From assembly GCA_010279815.1 (NCBI GenBank), contig QEOQ01000444.1, positions 62,001 to 126,000 of the forward strand: 64,000 bases of DNA. The letters run 5' to 3'. The translations under genes were made by a program, and so were the position numbers. The notes under the pieces are model-generated. The model was not told the origin of the DNA. It did not search any database and was given only the letters and a program-made list of their open reading frames with translations. Positions 31,216 through 42,494 of the stretch are shown one piece after another; the first letter of the stretch is position 1; the number at the start of each line of letters is the position of its first letter. The stretch is from Brachionus plicatilis (taxonomy: Eukaryota; Rotifera; Eurotatoria; Ploima; Brachionidae).

Positions 31216-33297
31216 TTTAAAAAAAAATATTGTTTTTTAATAAACTTTATTCTAATTTAGTAAGCTTACCTTAAAAAAAAACAAATCTTAATTAATAATT
31301 AAAAATAAATCTTAAATTAAATAAAATTAAAATAGTGGAAAAAAAGTGAAAATTAGATACAGATATAGACAATTCTATTTAAAACTTTAAATTAGAAAAT
31401 TGATTTAGCGAAAAATTTTCAAAAATGTCATATAGTGCATTCTCTGTTGTTGTTACAAAAAGAAAAGCCAAAAAATCATCAACTGCTAGGTGACTTTAAG
31501 GATATTAAATAATTTTTATTTAATTTTATTAGTAAATGGTTTTTTAAATAGATTTATTTTTATTAAATTATACTTCTTTTTATTAATAAAATGGGCCATT
31601 TTGGAGCGTCAAAAATTTACATTAAAAAAATTAAAACAATCATATCTAAAAATAATTGAATTTTTTTTTTCTGTCAGGTTCATTTCGAGTAAAAAAAAGT
31701 TATACCAACAAGTTACAAATTTGTATAAATCGTATAAGATCTCAGGACTACTGCACCAGATAATTAAATTAAAGCGGACAAAAAATGTACAAAACTTTGT
31801 CATTTTAACCTTTTATATACTTATAAAATTATTTAAAAAAATCACAGTTTCAAGCAGAAAAATGTACATTTATCTTTTAAAAATTAATATTAAATTTTTC
31901 ATTAAAAAAACACTATTTTTTAAAAATTCTTATTCGTGATGTCTTTAGTTGTTAAGCGGGAAATTTAGCTGTGTTGGTGCAAAAAAGGTTATAGTTCAAT
32001 TCTTGGGAGCTAGTCAAAAAATCAATCACGGGGTAGTAGATTTACTGGAATTTTTCAGCTACTAAAAAACACACTGTAAAGTTCACCACTTTTACCCATG
32101 AAAAAATTTCAGTTCATTTTTGAGAAGACATTTCAAAGATAAATTTTGATTAACGCTTTTGATTAAATTTAGAATAGATTTTTAATGGGTGTTGTGAATT
32201 TCAAATACAAATTGAACAATTCTTCATTTCTTGATAAATTAAAATTAAATTTAATAAAAATATTTGAAAAAATTCTGGACCATAGTTCAACATACTTTGT
32301 TGCACCTTTATTGCATAAAATAAAATTTTTATTTTTTTTTTTTTAGGTAAATCAAATAAATAATCTATTTAAATCTTATTGATTCTTTATTTTTTGTCTT
32401 TTTTTTACACTAGTAAAATTATTTTAGGCAAAAAGATGCAACAAAGCATGTTGCAGTATTTTTTCTAATATTTTTTATTAAATTTTATTTAAATCAAAAA
32501 ATGAAGAATTTTTGTTCAATTTGTAATTGAACATACATATTTTTTTTATTTTTTTATCTTGTTTAATTTATTAAAAAATTTTTTTAGCACAAATATTTTT
32601 ACGTCCTTAATTCATAAATTCACTTAAAGAGTATAACATTATGTAAATTGTTAAAAAAATCATGTTTCAATTTTTAAATTAAAAAAGAAATTTTTACAAA
32701 TAATTTTTCCTGAATAAAAAATTCACGACTTAAATTTTTTGACATATTTTTATTCTTTCTTAAAATAAGTAAAAATCTTGAGAATTGTAATTTTAAATTT
32801 TTGAAACAAGTCATAACTTTTAATTTTTAGAAAAAAATCTTTTCAAGTCCAAGTCACCCTTTGACTTGTTCCGGACTTTTTTGTCCCGAATTTATACAAG
32901 TCTGAATATCTTGGAAATCGAAAAAAAAAGAATATAAATAATTGATTATGACAAAATAAAATGATGGTTTAATTAATCACATTTCGAAAAAAAAATTTAT
33001 TAAGTTAAAATTGCCAGAAAATGAAGAAATATCGATATCATTTTTATTTTAATTAATTCCAAAATAAATTTAGAAAATTTATAAATTTAAATACTTGAAA
33101 ATCTTTCTCTGTTAAAAAGTAAACATTTGGATATTAATCAAAAAAAAAATTTTTTTTAAATTTTCAAAATATTAACTTATAAAAAGAAAAATTAATATTT
33201 TTTTTTTTAATTCTTTTAAATTAAACATAAAAGATAATTTCCTTAAGAAATTTATTTTCATCTATTTCAAATAGATCAATTGCTTTTTAAATTTTAG
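31216..33297. other. AT-rich sequence with one dispersed repeat
   Basis: About 32186-32530 is a repeat shared with 49398-49665 (TTTGTGAATTTC-like start, AAATTAAAATTAAA, AATAATCTATTTAAATCTTA, GAAGAATTTTTGTTCAATTT). The 149-codon frame at 31490 has only Phe/Leu/Lys/Ile-rich AT composition and is not a gene. Confidence 0.5.
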
Positions 33298-33325
33298 ATG
33301 AGTGACAAAAATTTTTAGTTTAAAA

Positions 33326-36300
33326 ATGGTCACCAATCGATTAAATTCCCAATCTAGATATACCACAATGATCAGCTCATTTTTTCTAAGCGTCTTTACA
33401 TACTCAACAGTTCGCTCGGCAACAATAAAAAGCTTTAAGGTCGGAATAGTCTACCGACTGGCTCAAGTACTTCTGCTGTTTTACATAATTGGCTGGGAGC
33501 TGATACACAACAAGGGATACCAAAAGAACGAGAATGTGTGCAGTGTGGTCACGACAAAAGTCAAAGGCCAGGGGTTCGTGCCAGTCAATGTGAGCCTGGA
33601 TCGCAGACCCAACTACTCTGATCCCGATTATTTCAAGCATTTTTTCAGCCTTAAGAAAGGGACAGAATACAAACTGCTGGACACAGCCGACTACATTATT
33701 CCACCCAACGAATACAACAGCATTTTTGTGATGACCAATTTCATAAAAACCGAGCAGAAGCAAGGGGTGTGTGCCGAGGAGTACAACAAGTACAGAGCGG
33801 TGTGCAATACCGATGAAGACTGTGCCAGCATTGAAACAGTCATTAACACTTGGAACGGAATACCAACCGGAAAATGCATTCGTTCCTTGGTCAAGCCAGA
33901 GGTGAAAGTGTGTGAAATTAAGGCTTGGTGTCCGGCTGAACATGACAACGATCGATTTGAGGACAATGTGGTTCGCAATATTCTTAATTACACAATATTT
34001 GTCAAAAATAACATTGAGTTCAAGCTTTTTAATAAAAAACAGTGAGTTTACTTTATTATTTTAGAACTATACTTTTTTATCATCAATTGAAATTTATAAG
34101 ACAGATAAATAAGACTGAAGATTAGATAAACATAACAAAAAAAACACAAAAAAAAATTCAAAATTAACCTCTTAAAGAATTTAAAAAAAAAGGATTTAAT
34201 TAAAATAAAATTATTGATGCAAGTTAAAGAATTTAAAATGCTAGATAAATAAAAAAAATTCGCTAGGTATAAAGTTTAATTTGCTAGGTAAGCAAAAAAC
34301 TAAGATGGAAATTATTTTTTGATAAGTTTTATTTATTGATTTTTCTAGGTAAATTTAAAAAAATGTAAGTAAATTAAAAATGGCCAGAAAAGATGTCTTT
34401 AGTCTCATAAGAGCTTGCATTGTTTTGGCTGGATGACGAATACAAAGGTTTATCGTCATTATTTTGACTCATTAAATTAATTTTATACCAAATTTTAAGT
34501 TTTCCAAGGCTCAATATTTTTGTATTCTGGTTCACTGATTCATAAACATTAACATTGAGACTGTCACTCAAATAATGCACAACATATTTTTTTTCACATT
34601 GTTTTTTGATTTTAAAATAAATTCATAAAAATTGAAAAAACTTTAAAAAAATGTTTTTTCAATTTTTTTTTATTTTCTAAATCTACTTTGCATGCAAAGC
34701 ATGTTACATTAAAATTATTTAAATTAGATTAAAAATTTATTTTAATATCCAAAGATGAACTTTTTGAATTGATCAACTTCAAGATGCCAATAAAAATGTA
34801 TTAATCAAAGATTCATTAAAAACAAGAATTTTGAAAGGAAACTAATCTAAAAAAAAACTTATTTTATATCATAAAAGAATATAAATTAATTAAATTAATA
34901 ATTTTTTTTAACATAAACATATCGACAAACAAAAAAATCTCAAGTAAGAGTTTACTTTAAATAAAGTTAAAAGAGACTAAAATTATCAATTTATTAATTT
35001 AAAAAAAAAGCAAAATTTTATGTTAACACTAGAAGCACCAAAATTTCAAACTACTAGAAGCACCAAAACGAGTCATTTTGACTCGTTATGAAAATTAAGG
35101 AATAAATCATATATTTTATGTTCAAATTTATTTAAATTATTAAATTAATTGAATAAAAATGTTAATTAATAAATTTTAGTATTTTCTTAAGCCTTATAAA
35201 ATATCCATGGTCAATCACACTTTTTACAAATATTCTCTATTTCTTTTGTACAAAAATTTGTCGCTTTATAATTACCACATAAACGAATTTGAACAAATTT
35301 TTTTTATTTGAATTTAGAAAGTTATTCTTATTTCTAATGCTGAAAAAAATTATGCTCAAAAAAAAAAATACTTAGATTTTAGCGGCCAAACACCGAAAAA
35401 AGAGTCATTTTGACTTGTTGGTGCTTCTAGTGTTAATGAAAAAATTTGATTAACCAAGTTCAAAATGTATATATGTTTTTTAGTGTGGTTTAGCAACCAC
35501 AAGAGCCCTTTACTTATTGAAAAACCATAATGCATCTTGCTTGAGGATAAAAGCCCCAGAAGACTAATAAAAGTGCTTCTCGGAGGCAGTAATGTTTCTA
35601 TTGCTGCCCCGGTCATTGGTGATCTGACAGTGGTTACAACGGTCGACAGTTCCCTAGCAATTGCCCAGAGTTGATTAAAAGTCACAAGTCTCAAGTCAAG
35701 TCCAAGTCCGGACTTTTTTTTTTAAATTTTCATTCAAAAGTCCAAGTCCAGGCTTTAAAATTTTGAATACTACTAATAATAATAATTATAAAAATAGTTA
35801 ATACTCTAAGGTCAATTTAGTTTAACTAAATTAACAAAGCAGAACGACTAACGTAGTCCCGCTTTAGTAGACTTATAATTCTTTTAGTTTATTTCCACCG
35901 ACGTATTTGATTTGGTTGATCTTCTTTATTAGATGTTACCGTTACACAATAATATGCCTCTTTTTGACAAAATTGATAATTATGCTTCCTTTATTTTTTT
36001 TTTTATTCGCATTTATTAGTTTAAAAAATCCAATTTTTAGTTTTAAATATTCCAATTTTGAATATCTCAACAAATTTCTTTGTCTTTTGTTGAATACTGA
36101 ATTAGAAATTTATGCTAAAATTACAACAAAATTCTGATATATACAAATTTGTAAAATTTAAATTTAAAAAAAAATAAAATCTTTATTTTTTTTTAAAGGA
36201 GAAATATTTTAAAAAATATAACAAATTCCTACATTTCACAATGTACTTATCATGATGAAAAAGATCCATACTGTCCGGTGTTTCAAATAGGCTATATATT

Positions 36301-36811
36301 GAACAAAGCCGAGCCCAATGACACCGAAAAATATTTAATGTTATTAAGAGTAAAATTTCAATAAATTCTTTTAAATTTAAATTTTTCAAATTTATGCTAG
36401 GGCGGAGTGGTAATCATTGAGATTATTTGGAACTGTGATTTTGACTTGTATTCTCGTTGTTTTCCCAAGTACAACTTTAAGCGATTTGACCTTCCGTTTG
36501 GTGAAACAAGAACCGCTTCGGGTTTTAATTTTCGCTATGCGAATAGATTTCGTAAAGATGGAGTCGAGTACAGAGAATTGTACAAGGCGTTCGGCCTTCG
36601 GTTCATAATTAATGTTTCGGGTGTTGGGGGGAAATTCAATCTTGTTCCATTAATGATGACTATTGGAGCAGGCCTCGGTCTAATGAGCATTAGTGTGCTG
36701 ATTGCCGATTGTGTAATGCTTCATTGTACCAAGAAGAGAAAATATTTTCAAAAAGTTAAAGAAATAGATTTAAATTTTGTTAACACTCAGCCAAAAATTA
36801 CCAGAATTTGA
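33326..36811 (+). CDS. P2X-type ATP-gated cation channel, three exons
   Basis: Exons are 33326-34041, 36199-36349 and 36401-36811. Introns are GTGAGT..AAAG (2157 bp) and GTAAAA..CTAG (51 bp), and the spliced product is 425 residues. P2X subunits form trimeric plasma-membrane channels opened by extracellular ATP. Order: short cytosolic N-terminus with the kinase-site-like YSTVR (26-30), TM1 (about 39-60), a cysteine-rich ectodomain, TM2 (about 368-394, with D392), and a short basic tail. ATP-site residues are all present: K78 and K80 (TTKVKG), T223 (NYT), N332/F333/R334 (GFNFR) and K351. Cysteines at 149, 160, 166, 184, 196 and 202 give the head-domain pattern. ATG 33326 is chosen because the upstream ATG (33298) hits a stop within seven codons. 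AATAAA lies near 36830. Confidence 0.93.
34648..34790. repeat. Solo arm of the 16.5-kb foldback element, in the P2X intron
   Basis: AAATCTACTTTGCATGC, ATTATTTAAATTAGATTAAA and GATCAACTTCAAGATGCCAA match the right arm at 16905-17070. The other arm is absent. Confidence 0.65.
35023..35436. mobile_element. piggyBac-like MITE in the P2X intron
   Basis: TTAA duplications (35023-35026 and 35433-35436) bound 406 bp with 15-bp inverted ends CACTAGAAGCACCAA. Subterminal GAGTCATTTTGACTC-like palindromes lie near both ends (about 35072 and 35401). TTAA target plus CAC-type ends is the piggyBac signature. No transposase inside. Confidence 0.8.
35480..35695. other. GC-enriched patch and hAT-like end in the P2X intron
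   Basis: The patch at 35505-35660 has higher GC than the intron and stays open on both strands (plus: SPRRLIKVLLGGSNVSIAAP; minus: 112 codons). I recognise neither reading. At 35663 CAGAGTTGATTAAAAGTCAC begins an AAGTC-rich hAT-like terminus. Confidence 0.35.
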
Positions 36812-37964
36812 AATATGTAAATAATTATAAATAAATATTTTTAAAATTTTTAATACACTAAATTTTTTTTCTCTTGCTTCTAATTTTTTTTACAATTTGA
36901 TAAAAAAAATAAAAAAATTTATTTTTTAATTCAATTTATTATTCCCTTACAACTTCTTTCTAGACAAAACTCAGAAATGGCTTAAGTATCCAGTAGTTTT
37001 GCTTAACACAAACCTTAGATTTTACTTTGTTTTTTCACTACACAAATCTTTTAAAGATTTTAAGCTTTTTAAAATACTTAAAAAAATCTAGCAGCATTTT
37101 TTATCGATTTTCCAAATCTAAAAGTCGATTTCATTATTTTTAATTTAATTTTATATAAATTTCATGGACTTTTATGTGCTTTGTGTACTTTATTCCGTAT
37201 TATTGATTTTAAAAAAACATTCCTTTATGTATACTTTAAGATAATTTAGTGAATATATAAAAATATATTGAGACTGACTTAATGACTTTATGTACTTTAT
37301 ATAATATATACCATATTATTTTATGTATCCAGTGATGTTGATCGATCGAAATTTTGGATCATGATCTTAAAGCTGAACGAGATCATCGGATCATGATCTG
37401 AAATTTAGATCACGATCGGATTATATCCCATTCGTTGGATCATGATCAGCTATTTAGATATTAACTGAATAAGTATTATTAAATAATTATTAAATTTAAA
37501 ATGTTTTTGAAAAAAAATTTGATGTAAAATAGAGTATTTAACCAGAGTTGTTTAAAAGTCACAAGTCTCAAGTTAAGTCCAAGTTCGGACTATATTTTTA
37601 ATTTTTTTTTCAAAAGACTAAGTCCAAGCTTTAAAATTTTGAATACTGAAGAAGAATGGTGGGCAAAATGAAGAAAATTTTACATTATTTAATATTTCAT
37701 ATTTTTTGATCATCCATGGTCATGATCCAAATATCCAATTTAATTAAACCGCATGAATAATTACATATATTTTTTTTTTGCTTGATTTTTTAATTAATCC
37801 ACGACCAGCATCTTGAAACCATGTTGGTATTTTTTTCAATAATTAATTGACATGAATGAAGTGTCAATTAGTCTCTTTAGGGTTGACAAAATTTTAAAAT
37901 TAAATGATTAAATGATAAATTATACCTATATAACTATATTTCTTAATAATTTTTTAAAACCGGT
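36812..37964. other. AT-rich spacer with GATCATGATC cluster
   Basis: Between about 37330 and 37735 the word GGATCATGATC and variants occur at least four times, in both orientations since the core is palindromic. GATCGATCG lies at 37341 and TGGTCATGATCC near 37717. CCAGAGTTGTTTAAAAG starts a hAT-like AAGTC region at 37544. No gene. Confidence 0.5.
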
Positions 37965-38521
37965 CTTTCAGACGGGTAAAGGGTAAAGTCAAATAAAAAT
38001 CTGAAAATGTCAAATAAAAATCCGGGAAACTCATACGAAAATAATTTTTTTTTGGCCAACCGAAAAATCATGAAAAAGACTTTTATTTCTGGGAAAGTCA
38101 TACAAAAAATTCTTAAATCTGTAATGTAATATGGGACAATAAAAAGATTGTTATAACTAATTCTTTATTAAAGATAAGATGGCTATAATAATAAAAAGAG
38201 TTGCTTATATATTGAATTATGTACGTGACAATATTCTTAAAGAGAATAAAGATGCTATTTCAAAGACTTTTATTTCTGAGAAAGTCATACAAAAAATTCT
38301 TAAATCTGGTAATGTCATATAATACTAGGGTAAAGTTAAATAAAAATAATTTTGTTTTTTTTAATACAAAATTTATTGATTATTAATTATATTGCGGATA
38401 AAAAAGTGACACAGAAATAAACGAATACAAAAAATATTTTAATCTTTTTTTAAACAAAACTTAGCTAAGCTATACCTTCCTACTTTCTTTTTTGATTTAT
38501 TTACAAATTTGGATTTCAAAT

Positions 38522-38746
38522 TTAAACCTTTGTATTTTTTTTTATCATAACGCAGCCAACCAAAATATGGCTACAGATACCTTTATCCAAATAGGGTGAA
38601 CAAGAACATTTATTGCATTCAATACAACTACAGTCCTCATTTGTTATTTCTGCATTATCAATATCTCCATTTTTATGTTTATACTTAAAAATATATAAGT
38701 CATTTGAACCATCATTTGAATCATTTAACAATTCAAATTTATTCAA
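38522..38746 (-). pseudogene. MULE transposase C-terminal SWIM zinc finger
   Basis: A 74-codon minus frame, with in-frame sequence upstream (WVVYCERVVKLNKFELLN), carries C-S-C-I-E-C then CSCSPYLDKGICSHILVGCV. The C-x-C-x6-C-x-H arrangement is a SWIM domain, which lies at the C-terminus of Mutator-like transposases and helps bind DNA. The frame is broken near 38800 and no DDE core remains between here and the hAT insertion, so the protein is a relic. It fits the enclosing MULE. Confidence 0.75.
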
Positions 38747-38961
38747 TTTAACTACTCTTTCACAGTAAACTACCCACTTTGGGAAACCAACAAGGAGCTT
38801 TTGAATTTATTGATTCAAATTTAACGCATTTTTATTTTCATTAAAATTTTGATTTTCACAAATTTGAATCAATTTCCATTTTAATATTTTTGACATTTTG
38901 AAAAAATTTATAATTTTTTTTTTAATTTTTCAGTCGTTTTGATAGTTAGTCTTTAGATTAT

Positions 38962-39985
38962 CAGAGTTGGGATCAGTTATAAAAAAATCAGTTTTCAGTC
39001 AGTATCAGTTTTTCGAGCATCAGTTCAGTATCAGTCTCAGTTAATGGGTATCAGTTATCAGTTAAAAATCAGTTAATTAGAAAAATGATACAATTAGTTT
39101 ATTTATTAAACAGTTTATAAAAATTAAAGTCTAATTAACATTTAGAACGGATATTTACATATATTTTTTATTACATTTTAGAAACATTATAATTGATAAA
39201 TTTTTATAAGTGAATCTACTTCTATGTGGTCTCATCAAAAATGTAGACCCAGAAAAATATTTTTCGATAGGTGCCGAGCTGGCTTGAATCGAATAAATAT
39301 CTCTCACTAACAAAGATAAAACTTTAAAATCTCTAGACCGATTTTTCCAATAACTTAGGATATTGCATTCTGTTTTTTCATTTATTTCACTTAAATAGAG
39401 ATCAAGTTCATTTTCAAACCTTTTTAATTCAAAATTTTCAAAGTTTTCCTCATGGACATTCGGCTCATTGTAGCTTAAATAGGACATTAATTCTATTTCT
39501 AATTTTCGTTTTTTACTTTGATGTTCTTGTATATCTGGCTCAATCAGCATTCTTTCCTGAGACAATTTTTCTCTAGAATCAATATACTTGTCTTTAAGAA
39601 AAGAAGTTTTATACAATAAACATGGTTTTAGTTTAATAATAAAAAATGAAACACAATATTCTTTGTAGACATATTTGAATCTGACCTTATCTCTGACATT
39701 TTTAAAATGAACTTTATTTCAAATAAAAGAAAATAAAAAAGGTTTAGATAATGTATATATTAGCTTTTTATTTATTGCAAAGCATTACTAACTAGTCAAA
39801 AAAATATATAAGTGTAAAACTAAATTAAAACCGAAAAAAAAATTTTAAAAAATTCAAATAAATAGTAAAACAGTTTTCAGTCAGTCTCAGTTAATTCAAA
39901 ATCAGTTATCGGTCAGTTTCAGTTTAACTGATAACTGAAATTAACTGATACTGATCAGTTATTCAGTATCAGTTTCCCAACTCTG
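38962..39985 (-). mobile_element. hAT element nested in the MULE, 8-bp target duplication
   Basis: The ends CAGAGTTGGGA and TCCCAACTCTG bound 1024 bp, flanked by TAGATTAT (38954-38961) and TAAATTAT (39986-39993), an 8-bp duplication with one change. Subterminal regions hold many TCAGTT/AACTGA words (38973-39080, 39875-39975), typical of hAT transposase binding sites. It inserted after the MULE, so it is the younger element. Confidence 0.85.
39155..39616 (-). pseudogene. hAT transposase C-terminal fragment
   Basis: The 153-codon frame ends with the hAT dimerisation domain: ELDLYLSEINEKT, NILSYWKNRSRDFKVLSLLV RDIYSIQASSAPIEKYFS and RPHRSRFTYKNLSIIMFLKC. The E-L-YL, WW-like and S.PASS.P.ER.FS positions are recognisable, with Tyr and Lys replacing usual residues in the E-R-F box. 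The N-terminal BED finger and DDE catalytic residues are missing, so the element was non-autonomous or internally deleted. Confidence 0.85.
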
Positions 39986-40984
39986 TAAATTATACTTATT
40001 GCTTATTTCAAAATCAATGACTTGTTCAAAAAATCTATGCACTAAGTATTTTTCTTTTTTAAAGTAAGAAAGAGGGTGGAGAGATTTAAAATGATGCAAT
40101 AATAAAATCTCTTTAAAGAAAAAAAAACAAAATAAAAAAAGAGAATTTATTTTGTTCCAAATTTTTTTTTCAAACAATTAACCAAGCTTATTTTGTTGTA
40201 AACTTGAATAATAAATTTGAAAAATTAAATTAAACGCTTGCAAAATACTTAAAAAATTTGAAAAAAAAAATTATTTTTGTTTGACTTTACCCTAGTATTA
40301 TATGACTTTACCAGATTTAAGAATTTTTTGTATGACTTTCCCAGAAATAAAAGTCTTTGAAATAGCATCTTTATTCTCTTTAAGAATATTGTCACGTACA
40401 TAATTCAATATATAAGCAACTCTTTTTATTATTATAGCCATCTTATCTTTAATAAAGAATTAGTTATAACAATCTTTTTATTGTCCCATATTACATTACA
40501 GATTTAAGAATTTTTTGTATGACTTTCCCAGAAATAAAAGTCTTTTTCATGATTTTTCGGTTGGCCAAAAAAAAATTATTTTCGTATGAGTTTCCCGGAT
40601 TTTTATTTGACATTCTCAGATTTTTATTTGACTTTAAACCTCACCCCTTTCAGACCCACATTCAAGTTTATGTCAAACAGAATAAAATTTTATAAAAAAG
40701 GTTTCGATGGAATTTTACTGAATTTAAATCTGACTTTTTTACTTTCTCTTTTGTCGTAAAAAATATTAAATTTAAAGTTTATCGTAAGACATTTTTTTAC
40801 TTGAGAAAAAAATTTATAAAAAAGAACAAAATGACTTGTGTCATTGAGATTATACATATATGATTCTAAATGATCTATTTTTTTTATATTAAAAACTAGA
40901 ACAATCAAAAAATTTAGAAAAACTTAAATTTCTGGTTCAATTTTTTAATATAAATTCAATGATCTAATTATTGTTAATTAAAAG

Positions 40985-41938
40985 ATGATTTTAAAATTTC
41001 TTTTTTTTAATCTTATTTTCTATGTGTCATGTGTGCCTACGTTAGACCCGATTTTTGAAGATATCAGGAAACAGTCTTCGGCAGATAGCTTTAGGATTCA
41101 GGTGTCAAAAATTGATACTTTAAAATCAAATAAATCCAGTGCTGATGAAAAAATCATAAATGGAGAGGTCGCAGCCCCAGGCTCGTTTCCATTTGCTGTG
41201 TCTTTAGGGCTAATTGGACCGAACATGTATTTTCACCGATGTGGTGGGTCCATTCTCACCAACAACCACATTTTAACAGCCGCGCATTGTTTCAAAGACC
41301 TCGGCGCCAAATACAACTACAAAGAGTTCTACAAACAAAATAGAAGGGTTCTGGTCGCAATTGCTGGAATAAAAAGCTTGAACCAACTTGACTTTTTAGA
41401 TTTACTTAACTCTGGAAACATATTTCTAATTAACTCAATTGATCTAAATGAAAGTTTTGAGTCTATCACAGACCCGAGTGATCTGGCACTTATAACTGTT
41501 CAAAGTTTGATGACATTTTCCTCGGACTTATTCTCGGTAGAAATACCGAATGAAATAACTGATCCGACATCTATTTTGGATGGCTTGATGACCACATTTG
41601 GATGGGGATTTACAGAATTTGGAAATCTTTCATCACAACTATTGACCACAACCTTAAGCATTCTGAATGGTTCTCCTGCAAAAGCCCAGTGCCAAGGCTT
41701 CGATGCCGATTTTTACTGTGCCAAAGACTTGTCCGAAAAACAGTCAAACGTATGCTATGGAGACTCAGGTGGTCCTCTATTGCGTTTTGAAAATAATAAA
41801 TGGGTTTTGTACGGAGTCACCAGCTTTACTTTTGCTGATAGTGGTAACAATTGTATTAATACTGCGCCAAGTTTTTACACAATGGTTCCAAGATACTCGT
41901 CGTGGATTAATCAAAAAATCAAGAAAAAAATTATATAA
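40985..41938 (+). CDS. Secreted S1-family serine protease (trypsin fold), paralogue 1
   Basis: Single exon, 317 residues. A signal peptide (about residues 1-16) precedes a propeptide of about 40 residues; cleavage before IING (57) would activate the enzyme. The triad is H101 (TAAHC), D166 (DPSDLALI) and S261 (CYGDSGGP). The specificity residue six positions before Ser is N255, not the Asp of trypsin, and the position equivalent to Gly216 appears to be Thr, so trypsin-like cleavage is not expected; the real specificity is unknown. Several N-glycosylation sequons occur. The start is the first ATG after an AT-rich leader, with AATAAA near 41958. Its closest relative here is the minus-strand gene at 50222-51166. 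Confidence 0.92.
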   Translation: MILKFLFFNLIFYVSCVPTLDPIFEDIRKQSSADSFRIQVSKIDTLKSNKSSADEKIINGEVAAPGSFPFAVSLGLIGPNMYFHRCGGSILTNNHILTAAHCFKDLGAKYNYKEFYKQNRRVLVAIAGIKSLNQLDFLDLLNSGNIFLINSIDLNESFESITDPSDLALITVQSLMTFSSDLFSVEIPNEITDPTSILDGLMTTFGWGFTEFGNLSSQLLTTTLSILNGSPAKAQCQGFDADFYCAKDLSEKQSNVCYGDSGGPLLRFENNKWVLYGVTSFTFADSGNNCINTAPSFYTMVPRYSSWINQKIKKKII

Positions 41939-42153
41939 TTATCTATATTGTTTAATTAAATAAATCTATATTTAATTTATTTTTTAATGATTTTGAAAAT
42001 TTAATTTTAAAAAGTCATTTTAAAAAAGTATAAAAAAAATAACGGAGCTTGGGTGTTTTGTGAACTTATTTTTTGGTGAGCTTGAATTAATTTCAAATCA
42101 CGAATTTATTTGTGTTGAAAAATTGGTGAACTTTTTTTTTTTTAAAGAAATTA

Positions 42154-42488
42154 GGCAAAATGTTATTTATTGTACATTTTTATATTTTTACATTTTTACA
42201 TTTTTGAGAGAAGAAAAAAAAATCTCAAAATCAAAAAATCTAAAAAATTTTTCATTCAAGAAAAGTAATAATAAATTCGCAAAGGACTTAAAAAGGAGTT
42301 TTAAAAAAATTTTATATTTAAAAACCAAGGATAATTTTTTGAAAATCCCTTTTAATTAATTGCGAATTTATTATTACTTTTCTTGAATGAAAATTTATTT
42401 AGATTTTTTGATTTTGAGATTTTTTTTTCTTCTCTCAAAAATGTAAAAATGTAAAAATACAAAAATGTACAATAAATAACATTTTGCC
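42154..42488. repeat. Foldback element with 128-bp arms
   Basis: Arms 42154-42281 and 42361-42488 are inverted copies (GGCAAAATGTTATTTATTGT, TTTTTGAGAGAAGAAAAAAA, AAGTAATAATAAATTCGCAA). The 99-codon plus frame over the left arm is an artefact of this repeat. Confidence 0.85.
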
Positions 42489-42494
42489 AGAAAT

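Larger units (their letters stand above)
37974..40646 (-). mobile_element. Mutator-like (MULE) element, ~380-bp TIRs, 9-bp target duplication
   Basis: CTTTCAGAC is duplicated at 37965-37973 and 40647-40655. The terminal inverted repeats run about 37974-38357 and 40268-40646 and are nearly identical over most of their length; the outermost 17 bases differ more (GGGTAAAGGGTAAAGTC against GGGTGAGGTTTAAAGTC). Long TIRs and a 9-bp duplication are the MULE hallmark, and the SWIM finger inside agrees. The transposase catalytic core is missing and a hAT element sits in the middle. Each TIR contains a ~145-bp module flanked by duplicated words (ACTTTTATTTCTG, AAAGTCATACAAAAAATTCT). Confidence 0.9.

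Noticed and set aside
31490..31939. 149-codon plus-strand frame
   Set aside because: Almost only Phe, Leu, Ile, Lys and Asn; typical of AT-rich non-coding DNA. No homologous motif.
31940..32040. Possible tRNA-like segment
   Set aside because: No cloverleaf with a T-loop GTTCRA box and matching acceptor stem could be drawn.
33404..33978. Two long minus-strand frames (179 and 95 codons)
   Set aside because: They lie opposite P2X exon 1, whose family motifs and splice structure are clear.
42060..42359. 99-codon plus-strand frame
   Set aside because: It covers an arm of the 42.15-kb inverted repeat and has low-complexity Lys/Phe composition.
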